Shown here: in pieces, positions 6,758 through 19,137 of the stretch
How positions within the stretch are numbered: position 1 is the first letter of the stretch
How the letters are laid out: every line of letters starts with the position of its first letter
Assembly: GCA_944322805.1 (NCBI GenBank)
Contig: CALUQC010000067.1
Location: 1-40,218, forward strand
Direction of reading: 5' to 3'
Source of the DNA: an uncultured Bacteroidales bacterium
Lineage (GTDB): Bacteria; Bacteroidota; Bacteroidia; Bacteroidales; UBA932
Length of the DNA stretch: 40,218 nucleotides
Translations under genes and position numbers: made by a program
Notes under the pieces: generated by a model
The model's input: only the letters and a program-made list of their open reading frames with translations
What the model was told of the DNA's origin: nothing
Database searches by the model: none

Positions 6758-6793
6758 GAAATGGTATGCTTTTCCATTTCTTGCCATTGGAAA
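6758..6793 (+). promoter_or_regulatory. susC leader with two mutually exclusive hairpins
   Basis: GAAATGG (6758-6764) can pair with CCATTTC (6774-6780), or TTTCCA (6771-6776) can pair with TGGAAA (6788-6793). Both use the CCA at 6774-6776, so only one can form at a time. The second would place a stem about 20 bases before the susC ATG. Confidence 0.35.
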
Positions 6794-6814
6794 TAACATT
6801 AAAACTATTGTCAG

Positions 6815-9805
6815 ATGAGAATTTTGCAATCTATCTGTGCTGCGGTCATGTCGTTTGCGGGAGTAGTCATGTACGCCCAGGACGGGACCGTCGAAGGGAC
6901 TGTTACCGATGCGGCCGGCGAGCCGATTATCGGGGCGGCAGTCATCGATGTCAATGATCGCGATTCCGGCACGCTTACGGACCTTGACGGAAATTTCTCC
7001 ATTGCGGCAGCACCGGGCACCTCTTTGGAAATCTCCTACCTCGGTTTTGCTACCGTTACCGTACCTGTCTCCGGCAATTCGAGGCTGGATATCGTCCTGG
7101 AACAGGATACACAGTATCTCGACGAGGTCGTGGTAATAGGATACGGTACCGTCAGGAAAAAGGATCTGACCGGAGCCGTTTCTTCTGTTTCGGACAGGAA
7201 TCTCAAGGATGCTCCGGTCACTAATGTGGGCCAGGCGCTCCAGGGAAAGGTCTCCGGCGTTTACATAGTGGATGCCGCCAGACCGGGTGACAATGTCTCC
7301 ATCAAAATCCGCGGATTGGGCACCATCAATGACAGCGATCCGCTCGTAGTCATAGACGGAGTCCCTACCGACCTCGGCCTTTCATCCCTGAATACGGCTG
7401 ACATAGAACGTATCGATGTCTTGAAAGACGCTTCCGCCACTGCGATTTACGGCTCCAGGGGAGCCAACGGCGTGGTGATGGTGACTACCCGCAAGGGTAA
7501 GACGGGGACCGGCCAGCTCAGCGTTTCCGCGAACTGGGCCATGCAGAATGTGGCGTACGTCCCCGAGATGCTGAATGCGGCCGAATATGCCGCCTATTCG
7601 AATGACATGCTTTCCGCCGCCGGCATGCCGAAAAATCCGGCATGGAGCAGGCCGGCATCTCTCGGAGAAGGCACCGACTGGCTCGACGAGATGTTCAGGA
7701 CAGGTTTCATGCAGAACTACACGGTCAGTTATTCTGGAGGAAACGAGAAAGCGCACTATTACGTATCAGGCGGTTTCATGGACCAGAGCGGAACAGTCAG
7801 GACCATCGGGTACAGGCGTTTCACTTTCCAGAACAACAATGACGCCCAAGTCCTCAAATGGCTCAAGTTCACGAACAACATAACGTTTTCCACGGATTTG
7901 AAGTCCGGCGGGTCGTATTCCGTCACGGATGCCATGAACGCCCTTCCGACGCAGCCCGTGAAGAATGATGACGGCAGCTGGAGCGGTCCCGAGGGCACGT
8001 CCTACTGGTATGGCGACGTGCGAAATCCTGTCGGCAATCTCTACACGAACGACAACAGGACTTCCGGGTACAACTTTCTCGCGAACATCTCGGCCGAGGT
8101 TACTTTTACCAGGTGGCTGAAATTCAAGAGCACGTTCGGCTACGATGCCAAACTGTGGTTCAATGACAACATGACCTATGCCTACGACTACAAGCCGACC
8201 CCGGTCGAAGAAACTACGCGTTACCAGGATGCCAACAAGGCATTCACCTATCTTTGGGACAATTATCTGACTTTCGACCATACGTTCAGGGACAGGCATT
8301 ATCTCAACATCATGGCCGGAACATCTGCCCAGTGGAACAGGAATTCCTCGTTCAACGGCACTAAGGGAGGCTTCCTTTTCGACGACGTGCATGAATTCGA
8401 CAACGGCACCTCCATCAAGGACCTCGGCGGCTCCGCAAGCGACTGGGCCATGTTTTCATTCATGGCCAGGGCCAACTATTCCTACGACGACCGCTATCTG
8501 CTCACCGTGACATTCCGCCGGGACGGCTCCTCGCGCTTCGGCCCCGAGCACAGATGGGGAAATTTCCCTTCCGCCTCCGCTGCCTGGAGAATATCCAGGG
8601 AACCGTGGTTCCCGAAGGAAGGCTTCGTGATAAACGACCTTAAACTCAGGGCAGGCTACGGTGTCACCGGAAACGACAAGATAGGCTCCTATTCCTACAT
8701 CCAGACATACAGTACGGGATCTTATATTTTCGGAGACGAAACAGTGACCGCACTTATGGCCAGGACCATGGCAAATCCTACAATACACTGGGAGGAAGTG
8801 CGCCAGAGCAATATCGGACTGGACATAGGCCTCTGGAAGTCGAGACTTACCCTGACCATTGACGGATACATCAAAAATACGGCAGACATGCTCGTGAAAG
8901 CCGCAATCCCTATTACGTCCGGATACGAGGATACCACCACTACCTATACGAATGCCGGAAAGGTAAGCAACAAGGGGCTGGAGTTTACCATCAATTCAGT
9001 GAATTTCGACAGTTCCACCGACGGATTCAGATGGGAGACATCGGTGACCGCCACTTTCAACCGGAACAAAATCGTTTCGCTGAACAGCGAGACTCCTCTG
9101 TACCAGAACGAAAATGCGGGAGCGTATATCACGATGCAGAAAAACGGGCTTCCCATCAATGTTTTCTACGGGTATGTGACGGACGGGCTGTTCCAGACGC
9201 AGGCCGAGGTGGATGCGCATGCATTCCAGGAGTCAGGAACTGCGGCGGGGGATATCCGTTTCAAGGACCTGAACAGCGACGGCATAGTCAACGAGGAGGA
9301 CAGGACTGTCATAGGAGACCCTAATCCGGACTGGCTTTTCTCAATGGTGAATACGTTTTCATGGAAAGGTTTCGACCTGTCCGTCTACCTTCAGGGCGTA
9401 GCCGGGAACGACATCTTCAATGCAAACAGCATTTCGAACGAGGGCATGTCTTCCGCGCATAACCAGACCGCATCCGTGAAATACCGCTGGGTAGGCTACG
9501 GCACGAGTACGGTAATGCCGCGCGCAGTTTACGGAGATCCCAACCACAATGCGAGGATATCCGACCGTTTCGTCGAAGACGGCTCGTATCTGCGCCTGAA
9601 AAATGTCACCTTAGGCTATAATTTCCCTGCAAAATGGCTGAAGAAAATATCGATGCAGAATGCCAGGATTTTCCTTTCCTGCGAGAATCTGGTGACATTG
9701 ACTAAATATTCGGGTTTCGATCCGGAAGTCGGCATCAACGGCATCGACGGAAACCGCTATCCGGTATCCAGGACGTTCAGTCTCGGTGTCAATTTCAATT
9801 TCTAA
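6815..9805 (+). CDS. susC: SusC-type TonB-dependent glycan importer
   Basis: A 996-residue outer-membrane transporter. In order: signal peptide (1-21, ending VVMYAQ), a carboxypeptidase-D-like domain (about 24-103, with GTVTDAAGEPIIGAAV), the plug (from about residue 104: LDEVVVIGYGTVRKKDLTGA, then QALQGKVSGVYI, IRGLGTINDSDPLVVIDGVP and IYGSRGANGVVMVTT), and a 22-strand barrel ending in an aromatic residue (LGVNFNF). This is full length for SusC. It would import oligosaccharides in complex with the SusD protein encoded next, using energy from TonB-ExbBD located elsewhere. The neighbouring GH66 and GH97 enzymes suggest alpha-1,6-glucan oligosaccharides as cargo. The ATG at 6815 follows a plausible promoter by about 70 bases. 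Confidence 0.97.
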   Translation: MRILQSICAAVMSFAGVVMYAQDGTVEGTVTDAAGEPIIGAAVIDVNDRDSGTLTDLDGNFSIAAAPGTSLEISYLGFATVTVPVSGNSRLDIVLEQDTQYLDEVVVIGYGTVRKKDLTGAVSSVSDRNLKDAPVTNVGQALQGKVSGVYIVDAARPGDNVSIKIRGLGTINDSDPLVVIDGVPTDLGLSSLNTADIERIDVLKDASATAIYGSRGANGVVMVTTRKGKTGTGQLSVSANWAMQNVAYVPEMLNAAEYAAYSNDMLSAAGMPKNPAWSRPASLGEGTDWLDEMFRTGFMQNYTVSYSGGNEKAHYYVSGGFMDQSGTVRTIGYRRFTFQNNNDAQVLKWLKFTNNITFSTDLKSGGSYSVTDAMNALPTQPVKNDDGSWSGPEGTSYWYGDVRNPVGNLYTNDNRTSGYNFLANISAEVTFTRWLKFKSTFGYDAKLWFNDNMTYAYDYKPTPVEETTRYQDANKAFTYLWDNYLTFDHTFRDRHYLNIMAGTSAQWNRNSSFNGTKGGFLFDDVHEFDNGTSIKDLGGSASDWAMFSFMARANYSYDDRYLLTVTFRRDGSSRFGPEHRWGNFPSASAAWRISREPWFPKEGFVINDLKLRAGYGVTGNDKIGSYSYIQTYSTGSYIFGDETVTALMARTMANPTIHWEEVRQSNIGLDIGLWKSRLTLTIDGYIKNTADMLVKAAIPITSGYEDTTTTYTNAGKVSNKGLEFTINSVNFDSSTDGFRWETSVTATFNRNKIVSLNSETPLYQNENAGAYITMQKNGLPINVFYGYVTDGLFQTQAEVDAHAFQESGTAAGDIRFKDLNSDGIVNEEDRTVIGDPNPDWLFSMVNTFSWKGFDLSVYLQGVAGNDIFNANSISNEGMSSAHNQTASVKYRWVGYGTSTVMPRAVYGDPNHNARISDRFVEDGSYLRLKNVTLGYNFPAKWLKKISMQNARIFLSCENLVTLTKYSGFDPEVGINGIDGNRYPVSRTFSLGVNFNF

Positions 9806-9818
9806 AAAAGGCTGTATT

Positions 9819-11339
9819 ATGAAAAATAAAGGATTGATAATATTGGCCGCCATTGCGGCAATGTCCGCATCCTGTTCGGACTTCCTCGACAGTTTTCCTC
9901 CGTATGCCGTCGATATCAACGTGTCTGTGACGGATTCCGTAGCCATAGCCCTGACCAACGGCTGCTATGTCCCGTTGCAGTCGTCCAACCTGTACAACCA
10001 GCGCATCTGGTCCCTCGACATCATTGCCGGCAATTCCGAAGTCGGGGCCGGAGGCGGAGAGGACGGTATCGAAACCGTGCAGTGCGCGAATTTCGCGGCC
10101 GACCCGTCAAACCAGTTCGCACTTTACATATGGCGCTCCCCGTGGGTGGGAATCGGACAGTGCAATACCGTCATCAGCTCCCTTACGGGGGACGGGAACC
10201 GGACTTCCACCTCCGTGGGCAACCGCTGCCTCGGCGAAGCCTATTTCCTGAGGGCGCATTACTATTATATATTGGTGAGGCTTTTCGGTGGGGTCCCGCT
10301 CATTCTGGAGCCGCATGAGGCCGATGACGACACGAATTCCGCAAGAGCTTCAATAGACGAATGCTATGACCGCATCATAAAGGACTGCCTGCAGGCCGTT
10401 TCCCTCCTTCCGGAAAAAAGGTCCTACAGCGGCTCCGACTACAACAGGGCAAGCAGGGATGCAGCCCTGTGCATGCTGGCGGATATCTATCTGACATATC
10501 ACCCTGAAGAACATTACGGAGAAGTGGTGGACATCTGCAACCGGATTGCCGACCTCGGCTACGACCTTTCCAGGTATGATTTCGCCGACAACTTCGGCAT
10601 GCAGGCGGAGACAAGCCAGGAGGCTCTTTTTACAGTGGGCTACTCCGGCGATACCCAGTATGATTTCTGGGGCGCAGACAATCAGTCTTCATGGCTTTCG
10701 GTATTCATGGGCCCGAGGAACTCCGGCATGGTCGGCGGGGGAGGATACGGATGGAACCAGCCTACCGAAGAATTCATGGAGCAGTGGGAAGACGGGGATC
10801 TCCGCAAGGACGTAACCGTGCTTTATGACGGCTGTCCGGCATTTGACGGAGTGGAATACAACAGTTCTTCTTCCAACACCGGCTGCAATGTCCGGAAATT
10901 TCTTGTGACCAAAAGCGATTCTCCGGACTACAATACAAGTTCCGCCGATTTCGTGATCTACCGTTATGCCGACGTACTTCTGAAAAAGGCGGAAGCCCTG
11001 AATGAACAGGGCCTGACGGAAGATGCCTGCGAGCCGCTGAACATGGTACGGCAGCGTGCCGGCCTGCCTGACATAGAGACGCTTCTCCCGTCGGGCACGC
11101 AGCTCGATTCCGAAGCCGGAAAAGCGTGGATGAGGGAGAGAATCATACACGAGCGCAGGATGGAACTTGCATTCGAAGGCCACAGATGGTTCGACATGGT
11201 CAGAATCAACGGCGGTGAATATGCACTCGAATTCCTGAGAAGTATCGGGAAGACAGTGAATGAAAACCGTCTGCTGCTGCCCATCCCGCTTACGGAGATG
11301 GATTCCAACAGCCTTATGACGCAAAACCCGGGATATTGA
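9819..11339 (+). CDS. susD: SusD-type glycan-binding lipoprotein
   Basis: A 506-residue surface lipoprotein that caps SusC and captures glycan. The signal peptide ends in the lipobox SASC (Cys19), followed by SDFLDSFPP, typical of SusD N-termini. Helical TPR-like segments include RCLGEAYFLRAHYYYILVRL with FGGVPLILEP next to it, and the C-terminal part has the SusD_RagB pattern: YRYADVLLKKAEALNEQG, RQRAGLPD and IHERRMELAFEGHRWFDMVR. Length is normal. I chose the ATG at 9819 because it starts the signal peptide; an upstream ATG at 9786 lies inside susC. The gene begins 13 bases after susC, so the two are one transcript. Confidence 0.97.
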   Translation: MKNKGLIILAAIAAMSASCSDFLDSFPPYAVDINVSVTDSVAIALTNGCYVPLQSSNLYNQRIWSLDIIAGNSEVGAGGGEDGIETVQCANFAADPSNQFALYIWRSPWVGIGQCNTVISSLTGDGNRTSTSVGNRCLGEAYFLRAHYYYILVRLFGGVPLILEPHEADDDTNSARASIDECYDRIIKDCLQAVSLLPEKRSYSGSDYNRASRDAALCMLADIYLTYHPEEHYGEVVDICNRIADLGYDLSRYDFADNFGMQAETSQEALFTVGYSGDTQYDFWGADNQSSWLSVFMGPRNSGMVGGGGYGWNQPTEEFMEQWEDGDLRKDVTVLYDGCPAFDGVEYNSSSSNTGCNVRKFLVTKSDSPDYNTSSADFVIYRYADVLLKKAEALNEQGLTEDACEPLNMVRQRAGLPDIETLLPSGTQLDSEAGKAWMRERIIHERRMELAFEGHRWFDMVRINGGEYALEFLRSIGKTVNENRLLLPIPLTEMDSNSLMTQNPGY

Positions 11340-11355
11340 TAGAAACCGAATTCAT

Positions 11356-12825
11356 ATGAACATGAAAAAGAATGACATATTGAAACTTACTGCGGTGTCT
11401 CTTGTTTTTTCCTGCATGATTTCCTGCGGGATAGACATCGAAGAAATGAAAGAGGCCGACCCGGATGCAGGTACGGAACTCGAACTTGCGCTTTCCTGTG
11501 CGGAGCCTCTCGTCCTGAATGAATCAAATGCAGCTGAAACTGCACTCAGCCTTTCCTGGACTTCAGGAAGCAATTTCGGGACGGGAAGTTCCATCAGCTA
11601 CACCCTTGAAATCGACAGGGCCGACGGTACCTGGGACGGATGCTACTCGGAAGATCTCGGGAAAAAAGTCTATTCCGCCGAAATCAGCGTGGAAGAACTG
11701 AACACCATACTGAACGGCACCTTGGATGCAGTTCCAGGTATGGCCGGGGACTACAAGGTCCGCATCATGGCTTCCGTAACGGACCATCCTGAATATGACA
11801 GGGCATCCGAATCCGCATTTACGGCCACTACATACAGCCCCGTTCCTGACGTCCTTTATATAACAGGGACATGCACCGACGGAGACTGGGACCCTTCGCA
11901 GGCCGTGCAGATGACACGCGATGCCGCCGGCGTGTTCACGTATGAAACCGTCCTCGAGGCATCGGAAGAATTCCGCTTCATCACATCAACCGGGAGTGAA
12001 TATCCGGCGTATGTCCGTGCCGAAGGTTCGGATGACGGACTTTCGTATGCGGCTGCCGAGCCTCAGTATGCGGACTTCAATTTCACTGCTCCGGACGGAA
12101 AATCGAAATACAGGATTACGGCAGACCTGCTCGACATGAAGGTGACCGTAGAAGATATCATGCCACAGTCCCTGTATATCTTAGGCGACGCCTTGCCGGA
12201 CATGTGGGATTTGAACAACAAGGCCCCGATGACCATGGTGTCCTCCGGCATCTTCACATGGAGCGGAGCTTTGATGAGAGCATCCGATGCCGGGAAGGGC
12301 ATCAAGTTCCTGACAGGAAACGACTGGTGGCCGGGATATGTCAAGGCTAACGACGATGAATCCGACATGTCTCTCGCTTACTATGAAAGCCAGCCGGCCA
12401 ATGATGCGGACAGGAAATTCGCAGTCCCGTCTGTCGGCAACTATAAAATCGATGTGGACCTGTTCGAAATGACTGCCTCGATAGAAAGGACCGGTGATGC
12501 CGTATTCACGACCCTGTTCATGATAGGGGATGCCACTCCGGGAGGATGGTCTCTCGACAATGCTACGAGGATGACCGCCTCAGGCGACGGCATTTACACC
12601 TGGACAGGCACACTGAAAGCAAGTTCCTTCCGATTCGTGGTTTCCAAGGCGGATTTCGCGCCTGGATACTGGAAGGCTGATGACGATGCCTCGGACATGG
12701 GCATCAGGTATTCCGAGACAAGCCTTTCCGGCACCGACGACCGTTCATTCTCAATATCGGAAGAAGGAGAATATACCGTGACCGCAGATACGGCCAATAT
12801 GACGGTAACTATAACGAAAAAATAA
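11356..12825 (+). CDS. SusE/SusF-like surface glycan-binding lipoprotein
   Basis: A 489-residue lipoprotein with lipobox ISCG (Cys24), followed by an acid-rich stretch (IDIEEMKEADPDAG) resembling the Bacteroidota export signal for surface lipoproteins. The N-terminal part (about 35-155) is an SusE-type Ig-like domain. Three tandem SusE/F-type modules follow, starting at VLYITGT, SLYILGD and LFMIGDA, each with the order strand, GxW turn, 'FTW/YTW' strand, 'F.F' strand and a final YxITADxxxMxVT strand. Such modules bind polysaccharide at the cell surface. It lies between susD and the GH66 gene in the usual SusE position. Ligand (alpha-glucan) is inferred from context. Confidence 0.88.
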   Translation: MNMKKNDILKLTAVSLVFSCMISCGIDIEEMKEADPDAGTELELALSCAEPLVLNESNAAETALSLSWTSGSNFGTGSSISYTLEIDRADGTWDGCYSEDLGKKVYSAEISVEELNTILNGTLDAVPGMAGDYKVRIMASVTDHPEYDRASESAFTATTYSPVPDVLYITGTCTDGDWDPSQAVQMTRDAAGVFTYETVLEASEEFRFITSTGSEYPAYVRAEGSDDGLSYAAAEPQYADFNFTAPDGKSKYRITADLLDMKVTVEDIMPQSLYILGDALPDMWDLNNKAPMTMVSSGIFTWSGALMRASDAGKGIKFLTGNDWWPGYVKANDDESDMSLAYYESQPANDADRKFAVPSVGNYKIDVDLFEMTASIERTGDAVFTTLFMIGDATPGGWSLDNATRMTASGDGIYTWTGTLKASSFRFVVSKADFAPGYWKADDDASDMGIRYSETSLSGTDDRSFSISEEGEYTVTADTANMTVTITKK

Positions 12826-12830
12826 AAATC

Positions 12831-16791
<3,961 letters not shown>

Positions 16792-16796
16792 ACGAT

Positions 16797-16928
16797 ATGA
16801 TCATGAAAAAGAATGAAATGTATGAAAATCCGACAGTGACGGAAATCCGTGTGCTGACGGAGAAAGGTTTTGCGGAAAGTTTCGGAACGGAGGCCATCGA
16901 GCAGGATGAAACCGATGTGCCATGGTAA
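16797..16928 (+). CDS. 43-residue peptide of the locus (unknown function)
   Basis: A short open frame starting 5 bases after the GH97 stop and ending 29 bases before the chosen start of the next gene. The product begins MIMKKNEMYENPTVTEIRVL, continues with a GFAESFG segment and an acidic stretch, and ends DVPW. It has no signal peptide or membrane helix; it is acidic at the C-terminal half. An ATG at 16803 is an equally good start. Short peptides with an N-terminal 'K.YE.P.V' and a 'GFA.S' core followed by acidic residues and Trp appear, as far as I recall, beside fimbrillin-like and SusF-like lipoprotein genes in Bacteroidales, but I know no function. The operon position and tight spacing argue for a real gene. 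Confidence 0.6.
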   Translation: MIMKKNEMYENPTVTEIRVLTEKGFAESFGTEAIEQDETDVPW

Positions 16929-16957
16929 GGACAGATGAACTTGAAAAAATGAATGTT

Positions 16958-18514
16958 ATGGAAAAACGATTGATTATAATCTGTGCGTTTTGTGCTGCCG
17001 CAATGGCAGCCGGATGCTCGAAAGCAGATATCGCTCCGGAGCGGCAGAACAATGGCGGGACGGCTCCGTCGGACGATGCGGCCTTGTCACCGCATCAGGT
17101 AATATCCGCTGCATTGCCCGGGACCAGGACAAGCCTTTCCGGTACCAGCGTGTTGTGGTCGGCAGGTGACAGGATATCGCTGTTCAATGAAGGCGGGGAG
17201 CCATGCACATATACCCTGATCGGAGAGGGCGGAAGCACTACTGGCTCGTTCGAAGCCGAAGGAACGCCGGAGGAGGGATACATGTATGCGGTCTATCCGG
17301 AGCTGCAGGGGCGGCCGGACGGAAAGACGGCGGTGACCTGTATCGCCGAATCGCAGAACTACGATGCGGGGGAATTTCCTGCAACCTATCCTATGGCGGC
17401 GGTATCATCCGACGGTGAATCCTATTCTTTCAGGAATCTCGCTGCCATACTGAAATTGAGTATTGTCGGAGATGCCGAGGTCAGGTCCGTCAGCATAGAG
17501 GCATTGGGCGGAGAGAAACTTGCCGGAAATGCCGTGGTGGATTTCAGCTCCGGAACTCCGGGGCTTTCCGTTCCGGAGGAAAACTCTTCAGGCACCGTGA
17601 CCCTTGTATGCAGCGAGCCTGTACGGCTGACATCTTCCGCTACCGACTTCCTGTTTGTAGTAGCTCCCGGTACGTACGGCGGCGGATTCAGAATCACGGT
17701 GACGGATACGGATTCCAGGGAGACATCCGTTACGACCTCGGCCGTTGAAACCGAGTTCAAGGCGGGAACTGTCAAGAATTTCGGCGGCACGCTCGGCATT
17801 TATTCTTCCGGTTTCAAGAATATCTACATACTCGGTGACGGAACGTATTATTCCGGATGGGACTTGGGCCAGATGGCCGAGGATCCTGCTCCGAAACCGG
17901 ACGGAGATGAGGACTTGGACAAATGGACCTCCAAATTCACTCATTCCGGAAACGGTGTATATACATGGTCCGGCATACTCGCCCCGGGAACATTCAAGAT
18001 GCCGTGGGCGGAGTCATTCGATACATTCTTCGGTGTTGAGGATGGCAGGCTGGTATATCATCCTGAAGTCACGCCCGGATATGATCCGAAATTCACCATA
18101 GAGACGGCGGGTAATTACACCATCACCATTGATATCCACAAGCTGACGTTCGACCTCAGGACGGAGTCTCTGTATGAGGTGCCTTCGGAACTTTATCTTA
18201 TAGGCGACGGTACGTCTGCCGGATGGACCAAGACAAACGCCCTGCCGATGGAGGACAATGGAAACGGCGTATTCTCCATCGAAACCGAACTGACTTCGTA
18301 TGATTCGAATGGCGGCTTCAAATTCGTTTTCAACAACGATGACAGCGATGACTGGTCCGGATTCCAGTTCGCCTGGGCGCTGAATAAGATTTGGCAGGGA
18401 GGTATGGACAGGAAATACAATGCCTGCGCCGATGCCCCGGGCAGATACAGGATCGAAGCAGATACCGTACATTGGACTTATAAGGTCGAAAGGGTGTCCG
18501 AAGCCGGACAATAG
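16958..18514 (+). CDS. Lipoprotein with fimbrillin-like domain and two SusE/F-like modules
   Basis: A 518-residue lipoprotein (lipobox AAGC, Cys20). Residues about 45-281 look like a fimbrillin/Mfa-type domain: TRTSLSGTSVLWSAGDRISLF, a YAVYPE strand, YSFRNLAAILKLSI and a closing FKAGTVKNFGGTLG. From 288 two SusE/F-type modules follow, starting NIYILGDG and ELYLIGDG, each with the GW turn and a YTITIDIHKLTF or YRIEADTVHWTY end strand. The mix suggests a surface glycan binder that uses a fimbrillin-like domain as stalk or partner contact, standing in for SusF. It is the last gene of the locus. The ATG at 16958 gives the shortest normal signal peptide; 16949 and 16922 (the latter overlapping the small peptide gene) are alternatives. 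Confidence 0.82.
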   Translation: MEKRLIIICAFCAAAMAAGCSKADIAPERQNNGGTAPSDDAALSPHQVISAALPGTRTSLSGTSVLWSAGDRISLFNEGGEPCTYTLIGEGGSTTGSFEAEGTPEEGYMYAVYPELQGRPDGKTAVTCIAESQNYDAGEFPATYPMAAVSSDGESYSFRNLAAILKLSIVGDAEVRSVSIEALGGEKLAGNAVVDFSSGTPGLSVPEENSSGTVTLVCSEPVRLTSSATDFLFVVAPGTYGGGFRITVTDTDSRETSVTTSAVETEFKAGTVKNFGGTLGIYSSGFKNIYILGDGTYYSGWDLGQMAEDPAPKPDGDEDLDKWTSKFTHSGNGVYTWSGILAPGTFKMPWAESFDTFFGVEDGRLVYHPEVTPGYDPKFTIETAGNYTITIDIHKLTFDLRTESLYEVPSELYLIGDGTSAGWTKTNALPMEDNGNGVFSIETELTSYDSNGGFKFVFNNDDSDDWSGFQFAWALNKIWQGGMDRKYNACADAPGRYRIEADTVHWTYKVERVSEAGQ

Positions 18515-18600
18515 GGGACACCGGAGCCATCCTCTTTGTCATTTCGGAATGACCGCTCCCGCACGTTCGCGCGGATAATCGTGCCGATATTTTTGGAAAA

Positions 18601-18638
18601 GGCAATATTTTGTTGTCAAATGACGACAAAATATTGCC
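18601..18638. promoter_or_regulatory. 38-bp palindrome upstream of the XRE gene
   Basis: Arms of 13 bases (18601-18613 and 18626-18638) are perfect inverted copies; including the inner four positions the dyad is 17 bp with one mismatch around an AAAT centre. It contains TTTGT-N12-ACAAA. It is AT-rich and no T run follows, so an operator is more likely than an intrinsic terminator for the upstream locus, though it could serve both. Confidence 0.55.
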
Positions 18639-18660
18639 CGTTCATTCCCGCTTTTCGCAA

Positions 18661-18686
18661 TAACTTTGTCTGGCGGTTAACAAAGT
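18661..18686 (+). promoter_or_regulatory. -7 box and overlapping dyad of the XRE gene
   Basis: TAACTTTG (18661-18668) fits the TAnnTTTG -7 consensus and is 22 bases from the ATG. The same bases form the left arm of a 7-bp inverted repeat, ACTTTGT (18663-18669) and ACAAAGT (18680-18686). It shares the TTTGT/ACAAA half-sites with the larger palindrome upstream, as expected of an autorepressor site. Confidence 0.55.
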
Positions 18687-18690
18687 GGGT

Positions 18691-19137
18691 ATGGACAACA
18701 ATTCCGTTAAAGAAAATATCATCCGGCGCAGGAAAGTCAGAAAACTTTCCCAGCAGGATGTCGCCGAGACTATCGGCATGTCCAGAACTGCTTACCGGAA
18801 TATCGAAAAGGGCGGCACAAAACTTCTGAGCGACAACCTGGGCAAGATTGCGGAAGCTCTCGGTGTCGATTCGGAGGAACTCGTCCTCGGATATTCAGTG
18901 GAAAAAGATACCGAGGGACGCATAAGGGATGAAAATTCATATCGCCGCATGTACGAGGACCTGGCCAGTTCGTGTGACGCCGAACGCCGGAAACGGGATG
19001 AGGAGATATCGAGGCTCCGTCATGAAGTGGAAACACTGAAAGAGCATATTGCGATGCAGAACGACCTCATCCGCACCAAAAACGAAATCATCCAGATGCT
19101 CAAGAAGCTCGGCAACATGTCCGACATCTCAGAATAG
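18691..19137 (+). CDS. XRE-family helix-turn-helix regulator with coiled coil
   Basis: A 148-residue cytoplasmic DNA-binding protein. Residues 8-67 form a Cro/C1-type HTH (IIRRRKVRKLSQQDVAETIG, then MSRTAYRNIEKGGTKL with a hydrophobic core ending EALGVDSEEL). Residues about 88-138 are rich in charged heptads (EEISRLRHEVETLKEHIAMQ) and should form a dimerising coiled coil. The ATG at 18691 is preferred to a GTG at 18685 because family members start close to this point. Two dyads in front suggest that it represses itself. Its stop region overlaps the convergent membrane-protein gene by 9 bases. Whether it also acts on the upstream glycan locus is unknown. Confidence 0.88.
   Translation: MDNNSVKENIIRRRKVRKLSQQDVAETIGMSRTAYRNIEKGGTKLLSDNLGKIAEALGVDSEELVLGYSVEKDTEGRIRDENSYRRMYEDLASSCDAERRKRDEEISRLRHEVETLKEHIAMQNDLIRTKNEIIQMLKKLGNMSDISE

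Noticed and set aside
18601..18638. Intrinsic terminator of the glycan locus
   Set aside because: The stem is AT-rich and not followed by a T run; its position and half-sites fit an operator better.
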